The position numbers were made by a program, and so were the translations under genes. A stretch of DNA of 26,188 bases from Clostridia bacterium (GTDB lineage Bacteria > Bacillota > Clostridia > Christensenellales > Borkfalkiaceae). The notes beneath the pieces were generated by a model. That model was not told where the DNA came from, made no database searches, and worked only from the letters and a program-made list of their open reading frames with translations. Position 1 is the stretch's first letter. Every line of letters starts with the position of its first letter. Positions 1 through 7,515 of this stretch are shown here, one piece after another. The stretch covers positions 1-26,188 of the forward strand of contig JAJPXK010000044.1 of the NCBI GenBank assembly GCA_021205485.1, given 5' to 3'.

Positions 1-2373
1 GTAAGGGCCTGTCCACACTGTTTTAAGCTCGCCGCTCCAGCCGTCCATTTTACGCAGCACGGCGTTTATTTCTGACGCTTCGGAGCGCTTTAAATCGCGT
101 ATGTTTCCGTTAAGCAGCTCGCACCAAATTTCTATGGCCGTAATCCGCGTACGAGGCTCTGTCTGCAGCGGTTTGCCGTTCGCCGCGGTTTTTATGGCTC
201 CCGCCCAAAAGTCTCTGCGCCTGTCCAGATTCCATTTTTGCCAATCTGAAGGTATAGGTCTGTCCGCAAATTCGAGTATCATACCCTCCCACGCCGAGAC
301 TTCGCGATGCTTTTCTTGTTTTTCTCTCGCCTGGTTTTCGATCTCGCCTGTAAGGTACAGGGGCTCCCCCGCTTGCCAGCGGACTTTTGCCTCTGCCCAA
401 AGCTGAGCAATCACGGCGTCGCTTAAATCATCCCATACGTTTTTGCTGTGAGGCTCTATGCCTACGTCCACGGGCCAGAAGCGGCGATTGCCGGTTGTAT
501 CCTGCAAAAATTCCGCAGTATTCGTAGTGCCGAAAAATACGCAGCAACGGGATACCTCTTTAACGTGCCTGCCATACGCGGCTCTGTACCTGTCGGCCCT
601 GAGGCTTAAAAACTGTTTAATCCTGGCGACGTCGGTACGCCTGAACGCGTCAAGCTCCGATATCTCTACAAGCCATACTCCCTGTAAGAGTTCTGAAGCC
701 TCTTTGCCCTCGAAAGTTCGGATCGAATCGTTAAACCAGCCGCAGCTCATTTTGTCTAAAAGGGTTGACTTGCCTATGCCCTGAGGCCCCGCGAGGATGA
801 GCATATTATCATATTTGCACCCGGGTTCCATAGCTCTGGCGATGGCCGCGGTAAAGCATTTGCGGCATACGGCTCTGTTGTATTCGGTGTCCTGCGCTCC
901 TAAATAGTCTATAAACAGCGTATCGAGCCGCTCTACTCCGTCCCATTTAAGCCCGTTTATGTAATCCTGCACTTCGTTAAACGCATGCTGTGTAGCGTGT
1001 ACATCTAATGCAGAATCTATATTTTGTCTGTTGACAATGCCCCAGTACCGCTCCAAATACCAGTACAGGCCGTTGTTGTCGTTATCGGTCCAAAGCCTGC
1101 GCTTTACAGAAGATTGCCACGGCAAAGCCCCCTTAACTTCGCCCCTGTTCGCAAACAGGTTTAAAGCAAATTTATCTTTTAGCAGAGGGTCGCCTTCTAA
1201 GATTATCAGCACGTTGTCTATAGTACCCTTAACTTCGCCGTTTTGCTTTCTTTGAAGCTTTTCGGCCCAGTTCATATCGCCGTCTGAGCGTTCCAGCCCC
1301 TCAAAGTCTTTAGCCGCTTCTTCGGCTTTTTCGCGGTTAAGCGTCGCTACCGTCTTTTTGTCCCTCAGAGCGAAGTCGCACATATTTTTATAAGACGGCC
1401 GCTGAAGGATAGGCAAATCGGGAGCGCAGTTATCGTCATCGTCGGCGAACTTATGCAGCCGTATAAGATCAAACGCGTTGACAAGCTTGCCGCTGCACGG
1501 GTCGGTAGCGTGATGCGAATACAAGAATTTACCGTCGTCATACAGCACAGCGCCGCCCGTGGTAGAACCGCCTAAATATGTATAGCGGCCGTCAGAGTTT
1601 TCGACTTCCTCATACACATTAGGCAGAAAAGCTTCTATCGCCTGGTTAATGTCGTATGTACGGCAAAAGGCTCCTACCACTCCGTTTTTCGTCAGCGGGT
1701 CACCCTGCTTTGTAGCGAGCTTTGCGTAGCTTACCGCGTTAAGGGCCTGAGGCCACTGAAGCATGTCATGCCAGTCACCGTATGTGCCTAAAAGGAAATC
1801 GGCGGAAATGAACGGGGCGTCTTTCGTTTTGAATGCAAAAGAGCCATCCGATGAGCAAGACGGCCAATACATAAGCCTGTTAACGTCAAACGTGGTAGGG
1901 TCCGCCATATGAATGCCTATCGAAGCGGCGACGCGTCTCGCGCAAGGCTCATATTCGTCCGCTGTGACCGTTCTGTCGAGCGGTATGATAATTCTCAAAC
2001 GCGGGGCTGCGGGCGAATGCTTGCGCGTGCTGTAGACGCAGTAGCTGCAGCCTAATTCTTCTACCTTTTGTATGACGGCGTCGGTTTGCCAGCCGGGGAT
2101 ATTATCGTAATCGAGCGTGCTTAAATCACGTCCCGCGACGTCCTGAGCTTTGCGACGAGTACCCTTAAACGCGCCTCCCACAAAGCCGCCCACGTCTTTT
2201 AACGTGTCTTGCTGCACTTTTTTAAGCCGCATGTATTCGGCATAAGTTTCGGTGCTCCGCTGCGGCGTTTGCAAACGCACGTATAAATCTGAAACAGAAA
2301 GCTGCTGCGCTTTCCACACTACAGCGTTTCTGCTGTTACCTATGGATATTATTATTTGTCTGTCGTTTTTCAT
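1..2373 (-). CDS. VapE-type phage primase/helicase, C-terminus cut by window edge
   Basis: The reading frame is open from ATG at 2373 to the left edge, giving 791 residues with no stop. The start has AAGGG about 9 bases upstream. The C-terminal part is a virulence-associated-E (VapE) type P-loop ATPase. Walker A is GPQGIGKST at residues 529-537, a Walker B-like segment reads GVWLVEISELDA, a sensor-like FFGTTN follows, then RRFWPVDV, which is typical of the family. The N-terminal part resembles the primase-like domain fused to many phage VapE proteins, with LDYDN at about 87-91 and STRKHSPAAPRLR at about 115-127. By family knowledge such proteins prime and unwind phage DNA at replication. It is the last gene seen of the leftward early operon, 9 bp after the previous stop. 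Family assignment is firm; the primase activity of the N-terminus is inferred. Confidence 0.9.
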   Translation of the reverse strand, partial: MKNDRQIIISIGNSRNAVVWKAQQLSVSDLYVRLQTPQRSTETYAEYMRLKKVQQDTLKDVGGFVGGAFKGTRRKAQDVAGRDLSTLDYDNIPGWQTDAVIQKVEELGCSYCVYSTRKHSPAAPRLRIIIPLDRTVTADEYEPCARRVAASIGIHMADPTTFDVNRLMYWPSCSSDGSFAFKTKDAPFISADFLLGTYGDWHDMLQWPQALNAVSYAKLATKQGDPLTKNGVVGAFCRTYDINQAIEAFLPNVYEEVENSDGRYTYLGGSTTGGAVLYDDGKFLYSHHATDPCSGKLVNAFDLIRLHKFADDDDNCAPDLPILQRPSYKNMCDFALRDKKTVATLNREKAEEAAKDFEGLERSDGDMNWAEKLQRKQNGEVKGTIDNVLIILEGDPLLKDKFALNLFANRGEVKGALPWQSSVKRRLWTDNDNNGLYWYLERYWGIVNRQNIDSALDVHATQHAFNEVQDYINGLKWDGVERLDTLFIDYLGAQDTEYNRAVCRKCFTAAIARAMEPGCKYDNMLILAGPQGIGKSTLLDKMSCGWFNDSIRTFEGKEASELLQGVWLVEISELDAFRRTDVARIKQFLSLRADRYRAAYGRHVKEVSRCCVFFGTTNTAEFLQDTTGNRRFWPVDVGIEPHSKNVWDDLSDAVIAQLWAEAKVRWQAGEPLYLTGEIENQAREKQEKHREVSAWEGMILEFADRPIPSDWQKWNLDRRRDFWAGAIKTAANGKPLQTEPRTRITAIEIWCELLNGNIRDLKRSEASEINAVLRKMDGWSGELKTVWTGPY

Positions 2374-2382
2374 ATCGGGCCC

Positions 2383-2688
2383 TTATATCACTTCTATCGC
2401 GGCGTCTGGATACCGTTTACAGTTATCGTATACTTTTTCTAAAAATGCTAAAGTGTCTTCGTTTGAGGCGGTATCCTCCGCACAAAAAAAACTATCTATT
2501 CGCCGCTTAAGCGTATTAATGGCTCTTAGCAGGCAACAAGCTACGTTTTCGCAGCGTTCGCCGTTCCAATTAGAAATATAATAGCCTGTGAGAGCTTTAA
2601 CCTTGTTGCCGGTAGACGAAGTATAGCTTATCCAGTCATCGCCTACGTAGTTGCCGTTTTTATCTTTAAAACTAATGTCGTATGTCAT
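2383..2688 (-). CDS. hypothetical phage protein, 101 aa
   Basis: Complete reading frame preceded by AAGGAC about 8 bases before the ATG. I do not recognise the family. The first half is polar with many Gly, Asn and Tyr residues. The second half looks helical and contains three Cys (CENVACCLLRA, then FFCAEDT). It lies just upstream of the VapE gene on the same transcript. A GCTACAC motif lies in the short gap upstream (2712-2718), about 24 bases before the start codon. Function unknown. Confidence 0.7.
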   Translation of the reverse strand: MTYDISFKDKNGNYVGDDWISYTSSTGNKVKALTGYYISNWNGERCENVACCLLRAINTLKRRIDSFFCAEDTASNEDTLAFLEKVYDNCKRYPDAAIEVI

Positions 2689-2721
2689 AGTTTGCGTCCT
2701 TTTTTTTGTGTGTGTAGCTCT

Positions 2722-3108
2722 TTATTTAAGTATCTTTACTTCGTCTATGTTTTCAGGATGAATATAAATCCCGTCTACGCTGTAAAATTCTGCAAATTCA
2801 ATCTTGAAAGAATTTGCCACGTCGCGCTTATTGAGGATATCCCACGTAAGCTCGCCCGTAAGCTCTATAGTTTTGCCGCTTAACGTATGAATTTTTATAG
2901 CCACGCTTTTGCCTATATACTCTGAAAGCTTTTCAAAAATTGCCGTTCTTTTTTCGTCGTCAGTCATTTTTTCGTCTCCTGTTTCTGAGTTATGTTCCCC
3001 CGCATTTGAAATAGCTAAGGCACCGTAAAGGTATAATCCTAACAGTATCAGCGTAAGCGCTAAGGCACCGCCTACAGCCGACAAAGCTATTATTCCGCTC
3101 GCGCTCAT
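2722..3108 (-). CDS. hypothetical phage protein with N-terminal membrane anchor
   Basis: 128 aa. Residues about 6-33 form one long hydrophobic segment (Ala, Leu, Ile, Gly rich), followed by a polar linker (residues about 36-50) and a soluble domain of about 80 residues. This suggests a membrane-anchored protein, with topology not determined. The soluble domain alternates Ile/Lys/Thr in a pattern suggestive of beta structure (SVAIKIHTLSGKTIELTGEL). The start ATG overlaps the stop of the previous gene as ATGA at 3105-3108, so the two are probably translationally coupled. An internal Met at the DEKMTDDEK segment would give a soluble form, which cannot be excluded. No family recognised. Confidence 0.65.
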   Translation of the reverse strand: MSASGIIALSAVGGALALTLILLGLYLYGALAISNAGEHNSETGDEKMTDDEKRTAIFEKLSEYIGKSVAIKIHTLSGKTIELTGELTWDILNKRDVANSFKIEFAEFYSVDGIYIHPENIDEVKILK

Positions 3109-3251
3109 TCTTTTATTTCCACGTCATTTTTTATATCGATGCGGATTATTCTTCCGCAGGCATAGACGGTAACCCCGTCTTTTTCAAGCTTTTGAACAAA
3201 CCCGCTCTTTATGGCATTTACCGCCTGAACAATCCATTTACTGTCAATCAT
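3105..3251 (-). CDS. small hypothetical phage protein, 48 aa
   Basis: Short frame found by direct translation. It starts MIDSKWIVQAVNAIKSG and ends NDVEIKE. It is tied into the operon at both ends: its ATG overlaps the upstream stop as ATGA (3248-3251), and its own TGA overlaps the next ATG (3105-3108). That double coupling is the main evidence that it is real. The C-terminal half alternates hydrophobic and charged residues (beta-like). Function unknown. Confidence 0.65.
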   Translation of the reverse strand: MIDSKWIVQAVNAIKSGFVQKLEKDGVTVYACGRIIRIDIKNDVEIKE

Positions 3252-3559
3252 TTTATTAATCCTCGTAGCTTTTTGGCTAATACTTTTTTATCCGTTACCG
3301 CTTCGTTGTGTAGCGGTTCACCCTCTGCTTCTTCATCTTCCGTTTCATTAAGCATAATGTTTTCAAAGTCTTCTGCTATGTATGCCATTTTGTAATAATC
3401 AATCCTGGTAAAGTAATATACATATACGCCCGTTTTATCAAAGCTGTTTTTGCGGCGTCTTATAAGCTTTCCATACCTTACACGCGAGCCGCCCGCAGAG
3501 CCCTTAAGCAAGGCTGTAACCCTTCGGCCTACAAAGGGCCCTAATTCCATATCCGTCAT
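3248..3559 (-). CDS. hypothetical phage protein, 103 aa
   Basis: The first 50 residues are basic (VGRRVTALLKGSAGG, RYGKLIRRRKNSF) and predicted beta-rich, which could bind nucleic acid. The C-terminal half has an acidic stretch (ETEDEEAEGE) followed by a basic tail. It overlaps both neighbours by 4 bases (ATGA). A GCTACAC site lies inside it at 3308-3314, read as Leu-His. Family not recognised; the nucleic-acid binding idea rests only on charge. Confidence 0.6.
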   Translation of the reverse strand: MTDMELGPFVGRRVTALLKGSAGGSRVRYGKLIRRRKNSFDKTGVYVYYFTRIDYYKMAYIAEDFENIMLNETEDEEAEGEPLHNEAVTDKKVLAKKLRGLIK

Positions 3560-3822
3560 TCTTCTACCTTTTTCTCCATCAAGTTCAGTGTGTTAGCAGT
3601 TATCATTAATGCCGTATTCCTTAAATCGGCTTGAAAATTTTCTGTGCTGTGCTGATAAAGTAAATTCGAGCAATATTTATGCTCTGGCTGAAAATACGGC
3701 TTGCTCATTGTTGAATAGCAAAATATGCTATTCGGACAGTTGTCTGTATGCTGGCAAATACAAAAATCGCAATCTTTATTTGCTATACCGTCTACGATTT
3801 TTTGAAGTAGTTTCTTTGTCAT
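3556..3822 (-). CDS. cysteine-rich hypothetical phage protein, 88 aa
   Basis: Five Cys fall in the first 40 residues (DCDFCICQHTDNCPNSIFC) and a sixth at KYCSN, with two nearby His. This is compatible with a metal-binding knuckle. The remaining C-terminal part is helical and polar. The TGA at 3556 overlaps the next ATG as ATGA, and the start overlaps the stop of the upstream gene by 4 bases. The spacing recalls the Cys cluster in the three related proteins next door, but the rest of the sequence is different. Function unknown. Confidence 0.6.
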   Translation of the reverse strand: MTKKLLQKIVDGIANKDCDFCICQHTDNCPNSIFCYSTMSKPYFQPEHKYCSNLLYQHSTENFQADLRNTALMITANTLNLMEKKVEE

Positions 3823-4133
3823 TCGTCAATCTCCACGCCGTACATTTTAGCCGTATGTAATATTTCCGCTCTGTCGATAATTTCTTTTGCTTTATCGCTA
3901 TCGCTGTACGGGTCTTTCCGTTCAAAAGTTTGGTCATACAGCTCTTGTAAAATCTCTTTCGCCGTTTCTTTTCGTACTTCATCGGCTTTGCGGTAGCCTG
4001 CGTTATATAAAAGTTCGGTGTTTGTTATAAAATAACAACTTGTTTCGCCGCAATATTTGCACGAAGAAAGGTGTTTACTCTTATCTCCACACAGCACTTT
4101 TGCCATTTCCTGTATTTCAATTTCTTTATCCAT
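3819..4133 (-). CDS. phage protein of the MDKE..YNAGYRK family, copy 1
   Basis: 104 aa from ATG 4133, chosen over an in-frame GTG nine bases upstream because AAAGGTG sits 6 bases before this ATG and because the paralogue at 4615-4929 starts with the same MDKE(I/K)EIQEMA sequence and has exactly the same length. The protein has a Cys cluster (residues about 15-35, CKYCGETSC) and then the signature LLYNAGYRKADEVRKETAKEI. The family is common in Firmicutes phage early regions and has no assigned function as far as I know. The Cys residues suggest zinc binding. Two more copies follow upstream in this operon. Confidence 0.75.
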   Translation of the reverse strand: MDKEIEIQEMAKVLCGDKSKHLSSCKYCGETSCYFITNTELLYNAGYRKADEVRKETAKEILQELYDQTFERKDPYSDSDKAKEIIDRAEILHTAKMYGVEIDE

Positions 4134-4347
4134 TTTCTTCACCTTTGCGTGTGTTCCACACTTCTATTGCCTGCTCTTTGGTAGGTCGTGCAAGTGTAGC
4201 TACTTTCATTTGACAATGCGTAAACTCGCCGTTCTCAAATCTGCCGCTACACCCGATTGTAAACCAACCGTCAAATAAATCTTCTTTACCGTGTTCTAAA
4301 ACAAAAGCTTTACCGCCGCAAAACGGGCAAGGTTTTAATTTAGTCAT
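4126..4347 (-). CDS. Lar-like restriction alleviation protein
   Basis: 73 aa. It starts MTKLKPCPFCGGKA, the hallmark opening of the Lar restriction-alleviation family, with the CxxC pair at residues 7 and 10, two further Cys (IGCSG, THCQMK) and the typical ending A-x-E-V-W-N-T-R. The founding member (Rac prophage Lar) reduces type I restriction. Most phage homologues are untested, so the anti-restriction role is inferred from family. It overlaps both neighbours by 8 bases and sits between two copies of the YNAGYRK family, which supports a link with host-defence evasion without proving it. Confidence 0.75.
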   Translation of the reverse strand: MTKLKPCPFCGGKAFVLEHGKEDLFDGWFTIGCSGRFENGEFTHCQMKVATLARPTKEQAIEVWNTRKGEENG

Positions 4348-4618
4348 AAATCACCCCATACTTTTTACATAGATTAGCTGTTAAATCGGCATTTATTTCG
4401 ATTATCGGCCTACCGTCTTTACCAAAAGTAGGGTGGCTGTTATCAAGTATCTCTTGTATAATCTCTTTTGCCGTATCGCTTTGCTTACGATAACCCTTGC
4501 TGTAATTCCTTTCAGCTTGCTCATAGCAGGAGCAATGAGTACAAGTTTCACAGTGCCGTCTAAGTAATTTGCATAAATGGTTTTGAGCCATATCTTCAAT
4601 TATCTGTTCTTTATTCAA
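4340..4618 (-). CDS. diverged member of the YNAGYRK family, copy 2
   Basis: 92 aa. It matches copies 1 and 3 in layout: an N-terminal helix (NKEQIIEDMAQNHL), a Cys cluster (CETCTHCSC), then YSKGYRKQSDTAKEIIQEIL, and a C-terminal CKKYGVIYD comparable with the YGVE(I/V) endings of the other two. It has lost the MDKE start and is shorter. It is flanked by the Lar-like gene and copy 3, overlapping each by a few bases. Divergence within a tandem family suggests old duplication followed by different roles or targets. Function unknown. Confidence 0.65.
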   Translation of the reverse strand: MNKEQIIEDMAQNHLCKLLRRHCETCTHCSCYEQAERNYSKGYRKQSDTAKEIIQEILDNSHPTFGKDGRPIIEINADLTANLCKKYGVIYD

Positions 4619-4929
4619 TCTTCCACCTCAACGCCATATCTCGCAAACAAGCGATTTATGTATTTTTTAATATAAGTTTCGTCATAAGGGGCATTGCTTT
4701 CAAACAGAGTAGGGAAAATATCGCTTTTAAAATTGTCGTAAATCTCTTTTGCTGTTTCTTTTTGCACTTCATCGGTTTTACGATAACCCGCATTGTAAAG
4801 AACTTCGGCTGTTGCACCATCTTCGCTTAAACATTTATTAGCTTTAAAATACTGGCAGGTGTCGCCACAACCATCACCAACCCCGCATATTACGCTTGCC
4901 ATTTCCTGTATCTCTTTTTCTTTATCCAT
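4615..4929 (-). CDS. phage protein of the MDKE..YNAGYRK family, copy 3
   Basis: 104 aa from ATG 4929. A longer upstream frame (to 4992) runs inside the preceding gene and adds residues absent from copy 1, so I reject it. Features: MDKEKEIQEMASVIC, a Cys cluster (CGDTCQYFKANKC), VLYNAGYRKTDEVQKETAKEI, and an ending ARYGVEVED close to copy 1 (KMYGVEIDE). Identical length to copy 1 supports gene duplication. It overlaps the upstream gene by 8 bases. Probably a small zinc-binding protein; role unknown. Confidence 0.75.
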   Translation of the reverse strand: MDKEKEIQEMASVICGVGDGCGDTCQYFKANKCLSEDGATAEVLYNAGYRKTDEVQKETAKEIYDNFKSDIFPTLFESNAPYDETYIKKYINRLFARYGVEVED

Positions 4930-5347
4930 TTTCTTCGTCCTCGCCAAACCTAATTGCATAATTAAGAGAAGATTGTAAGCTGTTAATTTCAAAATTTAAA
5001 TCGTACATTCTTTGCTTTATCTGATATAATAAGTCAAATTGTGAAATCGTATTTCTTAACTTTTCCTGCTCATCAGCCATATCGCAAACTTTTTTATACC
5101 TTGCTTCTGATACTGCGCCATAGCCGTACATTTCGTGCATTGCCTCCAAGCTGTCAAATTCCTTTATCGCTTTATTTAGCGGTTTGAAAACCGTTTTAAA
5201 ATGTTCTTCTATGGCTTCATTAACAAATGTAACAAGGTTTTCGCACTCTGCGACTTGTGTCTGTTTTTTCTTAATTTTTAAACGCAAATCGTTAATGTAC
5301 GCCTCCCTGTCTACTACTTCGCCATTTATCCAAAAGTCTTTGCTCAT
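4922..5347 (-). CDS. coiled-coil hypothetical phage protein, 141 aa
   Basis: Starts MSKDFWINGEVVDREAY and is then almost entirely helical, with heptad-like stretches at about 20-50 and 95-135 (LRNTISQFDLLYQI, LNFEINSLQSSL), suggesting dimerising coiled coils. The start has a strong AGGAGG 7-8 bases upstream that is part of the end of the previous gene; the two overlap by 4 bases. A GCTACAC site lies at 5364-5370, just before this ribosome binding site. No family recognised. Confidence 0.7.
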   Translation of the reverse strand: MSKDFWINGEVVDREAYINDLRLKIKKKQTQVAECENLVTFVNEAIEEHFKTVFKPLNKAIKEFDSLEAMHEMYGYGAVSEARYKKVCDMADEQEKLRNTISQFDLLYQIKQRMYDLNFEINSLQSSLNYAIRFGEDEENG

Positions 5348-5550
5348 TTTTGCCCTCCTGTGTGTGTAGCTATATATGCCGTTACAGGCCTCGCTCCGCC
5401 GTTCATATAACTATATCCGTTAAGCCGGAGCTGATATTGCCTGTGGCCAAAATAATTATAAGCGTAAGGTACGTAAACCTTACGGCAACCTTGTTTAAAT
5501 TCGCCATCATTTAATAAATACGTATAGTCTTGTTTCTTATTTTTAGCCAT
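5344..5550 (-). CDS. small hypothetical phage protein, 68 aa
   Basis: Tyr- and Gly-rich (about 10 Tyr in 68 residues) with a short basic N-terminus (MAKNKKQDY). Predicted beta-rich with no membrane segment. Its last codons contain both a GCTACAC site and the ribosome binding site for the next gene. It overlaps the upstream gene by 8 bases. Function unknown. Confidence 0.6.
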   Translation of the reverse strand: MAKNKKQDYTYLLNDGEFKQGCRKVYVPYAYNYFGHRQYQLRLNGYSYMNGGARPVTAYIATHTGGQK

Positions 5551-5770
5551 TTATAAACCTTGCTCTGCGTATAAAGTCAATTACTTTACTAAAATCATCG
5601 TCATACTCTGCATAGACTCTGATAAGACGATTGTAGCCTATTTGTTTAGCCTTTTCCAACTCATAGCAGTTGCATAGACAATAACCGTCAGGAGTCGTGC
5701 AATTATTACACATCTCCATTTCAAAACATTCAAAATCGGGGATATAATCGCCTGCTTGTTTAATCGTCAT
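5543..5770 (-). CDS. small cysteine-rich hypothetical phage protein, 75 aa
   Basis: Start chosen at ATG 5770 (MTIKQAGDY), preceded by a purine-rich AGGGGGAAAGG. A TTG start seven codons upstream is possible but less likely. Four closely spaced Cys (CNNCTTPDGYCLCNC) form a likely metal-binding loop, followed by a helical C-terminus ending RRARFING. It overlaps the upstream gene by 11 bases and the downstream gene by 8. Function unknown. Confidence 0.6.
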   Translation of the reverse strand: MTIKQAGDYIPDFECFEMEMCNNCTTPDGYCLCNCYELEKAKQIGYNRLIRVYAEYDDDFSKVIDFIRRARFING

Positions 5771-6068
5771 TTTCTTGCCTTTCCCCCTCAACCGGAATAT
5801 TGCCTACTTTTTTAATAAGTTTATTAAACTCTGTTTCAAGTCTCTTTTTGTAGTCTGAAACAAATCGTATAATATCCTTTCTCAAACGTTTATCGGGGAA
5901 ATCAAAGGCATAGTCGTATGCGCTATATAGGGTGATTATACGGTCATCTAATATTATTGTGATCTTTCCGTCCTCTTTTTCAGTTCTCTTTGCATATTCG
6001 GCAATACGGTTACATACCTTTATTTCTTGCCGTATTTTCTTCAACTGCTCGAAGTCTTTATCTGTCAT
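5760..6068 (-). CDS. hypothetical phage protein, 102 aa
   Basis: Preceded by GAGGAATAGT, a good ribosome binding site. It has an N-terminal helix (DFEQLKKIRQEIKVC), a short beta hairpin (KITIILDDRIITLY) and a charged helical C-terminus ending GERQENDD. I do not recognise the family. A GCTACAC site lies about 60 bases upstream of the start, inside the previous gene. Confidence 0.65.
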   Translation of the reverse strand: MTDKDFEQLKKIRQEIKVCNRIAEYAKRTEKEDGKITIILDDRIITLYSAYDYAFDFPDKRLRKDIIRFVSDYKKRLETEFNKLIKKVGNIPVEGERQENDD

Positions 6069-6069
6069 A

Positions 6070-6300
6070 CTATTCCTCGCTTAAAATTATGGTATCGAGC
6101 TCCTTTTCAATAGGAAAACAATATTGTGTAGCTTGCTTTTTATAGTTAGCCCACTCTCGTTCTGAATAGGACGTGCAATAGTGATTATTAAACTGCTCCT
6201 GCATATAGGCTCTTGCCCGATTTTTGTCTTTTGCCTGTATAGGCAGCACGTACCCCTCAAGGGCCTGACCTGCTCCAAACGTCATATAGTATTTTGGCAT
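6070..6300 (-). CDS. small hypothetical phage protein, 76 aa
   Basis: Starts MPKYYMTFGAGQALEGYVLPIQAKDKNRARAYM with AAAGGAG about 11 bases upstream. The pattern of a short beta segment, then a helix rich in Arg and Ala, then paired Tyr/Trp is seen in small phage proteins of unknown function that start with a similar YYMTFG motif; I cannot name a family. One base separates its stop from the next start. Confidence 0.65.
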   Translation of the reverse strand: MPKYYMTFGAGQALEGYVLPIQAKDKNRARAYMQEQFNNHYCTSYSEREWANYKKQATQYCFPIEKELDTIILSEE

Positions 6301-6308
6301 ATCGTTTT

Positions 6309-6395
6309 TTACTCCTTTGTCTTATAACTCCATATCGTAGAATTATCATCAGCTATAGCTGTTGGCAGCTTATGCTTAAATTCTTTAGCGGCCAT
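6309..6395 (-). CDS. possible 28-aa phage peptide
   Basis: Very short frame starting MAAKEFKHKLPTAIADD and ending SYKTKE. AAGGA lies 8 bases before the ATG, and the frame fills the gap between two confident genes almost exactly: its ATG is 4 bases after the upstream stop and its stop forms part of the next ribosome binding site. These spacings argue for translation; the sequence alone gives no function. Confidence 0.4.
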   Translation of the reverse strand: MAAKEFKHKLPTAIADDNSTIWSYKTKE

Positions 6396-6399
6396 TTTT

Positions 6400-7002
6400 T
6401 TAGTCCTTATTCAACGCTCTCGCAATTTTTGATATAATCTCTTCATACGATTCTTGTACAGGGGTCGCCATACTGTCGCCGCGGGTCATAAATAGGCCCC
6501 TACAGTTAGGACTGCTTTCAGCGTTTAACAGTGTAGCTATAGTAGACACAGAGGATATGTCGTTCACCGCTATAGCGAGCTTTTCGCCGCTATTTGTGGT
6601 AAGCTCAATAAAACCTTTAGGCAGTTCATACTCCGCTTGTTCTATGTAGGGCAAGCCCAGCATATCAGCGCTTGATTTTTCAAGTATTTTTTGTGCTCTG
6701 GCTTCTCTTTTGTCGCCTCTTATCCAATCACATTCATCCGGCAAAAGCGTTATATCAAAGGCATCTATTTCGTAATAATAGAAGTAATGGCTATGATTAT
6801 CGTCGTACTTTAATTCAAAACCTTCATCATCCAAGCCGCATATTTTACCTATTGCCGCAGTGTAAGCAAAAACTGTACAGCCTGAAGAAGCGGGTTTGCT
6901 GTGATCATATGCAATTACTCTTGCATATTCGCCCGCGTACTTTTCCATGTATGCTCTGTTAACCGGCTGCATTCTTTCTATACCTGATCTGCTTTTACTC
7001 AT
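6400..7002 (-). CDS. phage protein with C-terminal FlbD-like domain, 200 aa
   Basis: The first 125 residues show no family I know. They contain an aromatic and acidic centre (YDDNHSHYFYYYEIDAFDI, residues 66-84) and a charged helix (RGDKREARAQKILEK). Residues about 129-196 resemble FlbD, a small protein first found in flagellar operons: GFIELTTNSGEKLAIAVNDI, then a TRGDSMATPVQESYEEIISKI ending. FlbD homologues occur scattered in phages with unknown role. Good AAAGGAAAGG site before the start. The start overlaps the upstream stop by 8 bases. A GCTACAC site lies at 6531-6537. Confidence 0.7.
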   Translation of the reverse strand: MSKSRSGIERMQPVNRAYMEKYAGEYARVIAYDHSKPASSGCTVFAYTAAIGKICGLDDEGFELKYDDNHSHYFYYYEIDAFDITLLPDECDWIRGDKREARAQKILEKSSADMLGLPYIEQAEYELPKGFIELTTNSGEKLAIAVNDISSVSTIATLLNAESSPNCRGLFMTRGDSMATPVQESYEEIISKIARALNKD

Positions 7003-7513
7003 TTTCCTTTCCTTTCTTTACGCTTATTATCTTATCTAAGTACCAGCGGGCTTTTTCTAAGTCTTCAAGCCCGTTTTTCTGCTTATAACGCGTAACGTAC
7101 TTGATAACGTTACCCACGCAAAAGCCTTCAAACTGCTCATCGGTAAGTTTATCTTGTATCACGTCAATAGTCTCATACTTGCCGCTTGTATAGTGTGTAG
7201 GGTGGTTTACGTTATCTGCCACAGTATTATAGATAGGGTCTTTTTGTCCGAAATCTACGTCCGCCATATGCTGCGGAAATTGCTTTTTTAGCGTACGGTA
7301 TACCCTGCATACTATACGGGATATATCCTTAATTTCTATAGTCTCATACACTGAATGTCCTACTGTTTCTGGAAAACCCGCGTGTAACTCTGTTACCAGC
7401 TTTTCCTTATCTGCTATACTTGTATTTTGCATAATATACTGTGCCAAACCTACTAACGTATAAGTACCGCCGCTTGATTCTAACCACTTTGTTAATGCTC
7501 TATCTGTTAACAT
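6995..7513 (-). CDS. DUF3310 phage protein, 172 aa
   Basis: Residues about 101-163 are a textbook DUF3310 domain: NVNHPTHYTSGKYETIDVI, then FEGFCVGNVIKYVTRYKQK, NGLEDLEKARWYLDKII. DUF3310 is very common in phage replication and nucleotide-metabolism regions of Firmicutes phages; its biochemical role is not settled as far as I know. The N-terminal 90 residues (MLTDRALTKWLESSGGTY..) form a separate helical domain. AAGGA lies 10 bases upstream of the start. The stop overlaps the next start by 8 bases. Confidence 0.88.
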   Translation of the reverse strand: MLTDRALTKWLESSGGTYTLVGLAQYIMQNTSIADKEKLVTELHAGFPETVGHSVYETIEIKDISRIVCRVYRTLKKQFPQHMADVDFGQKDPIYNTVADNVNHPTHYTSGKYETIDVIQDKLTDEQFEGFCVGNVIKYVTRYKQKNGLEDLEKARWYLDKIISVKKGKENE

Positions 7514-7515
7514 TT

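Noticed and set aside
4930..4992. Longer start for the third YNAGYRK gene
   Set aside because: It lies inside the upstream gene and is not shared by the paralogue at 3819-4133, which begins at the equivalent Met.
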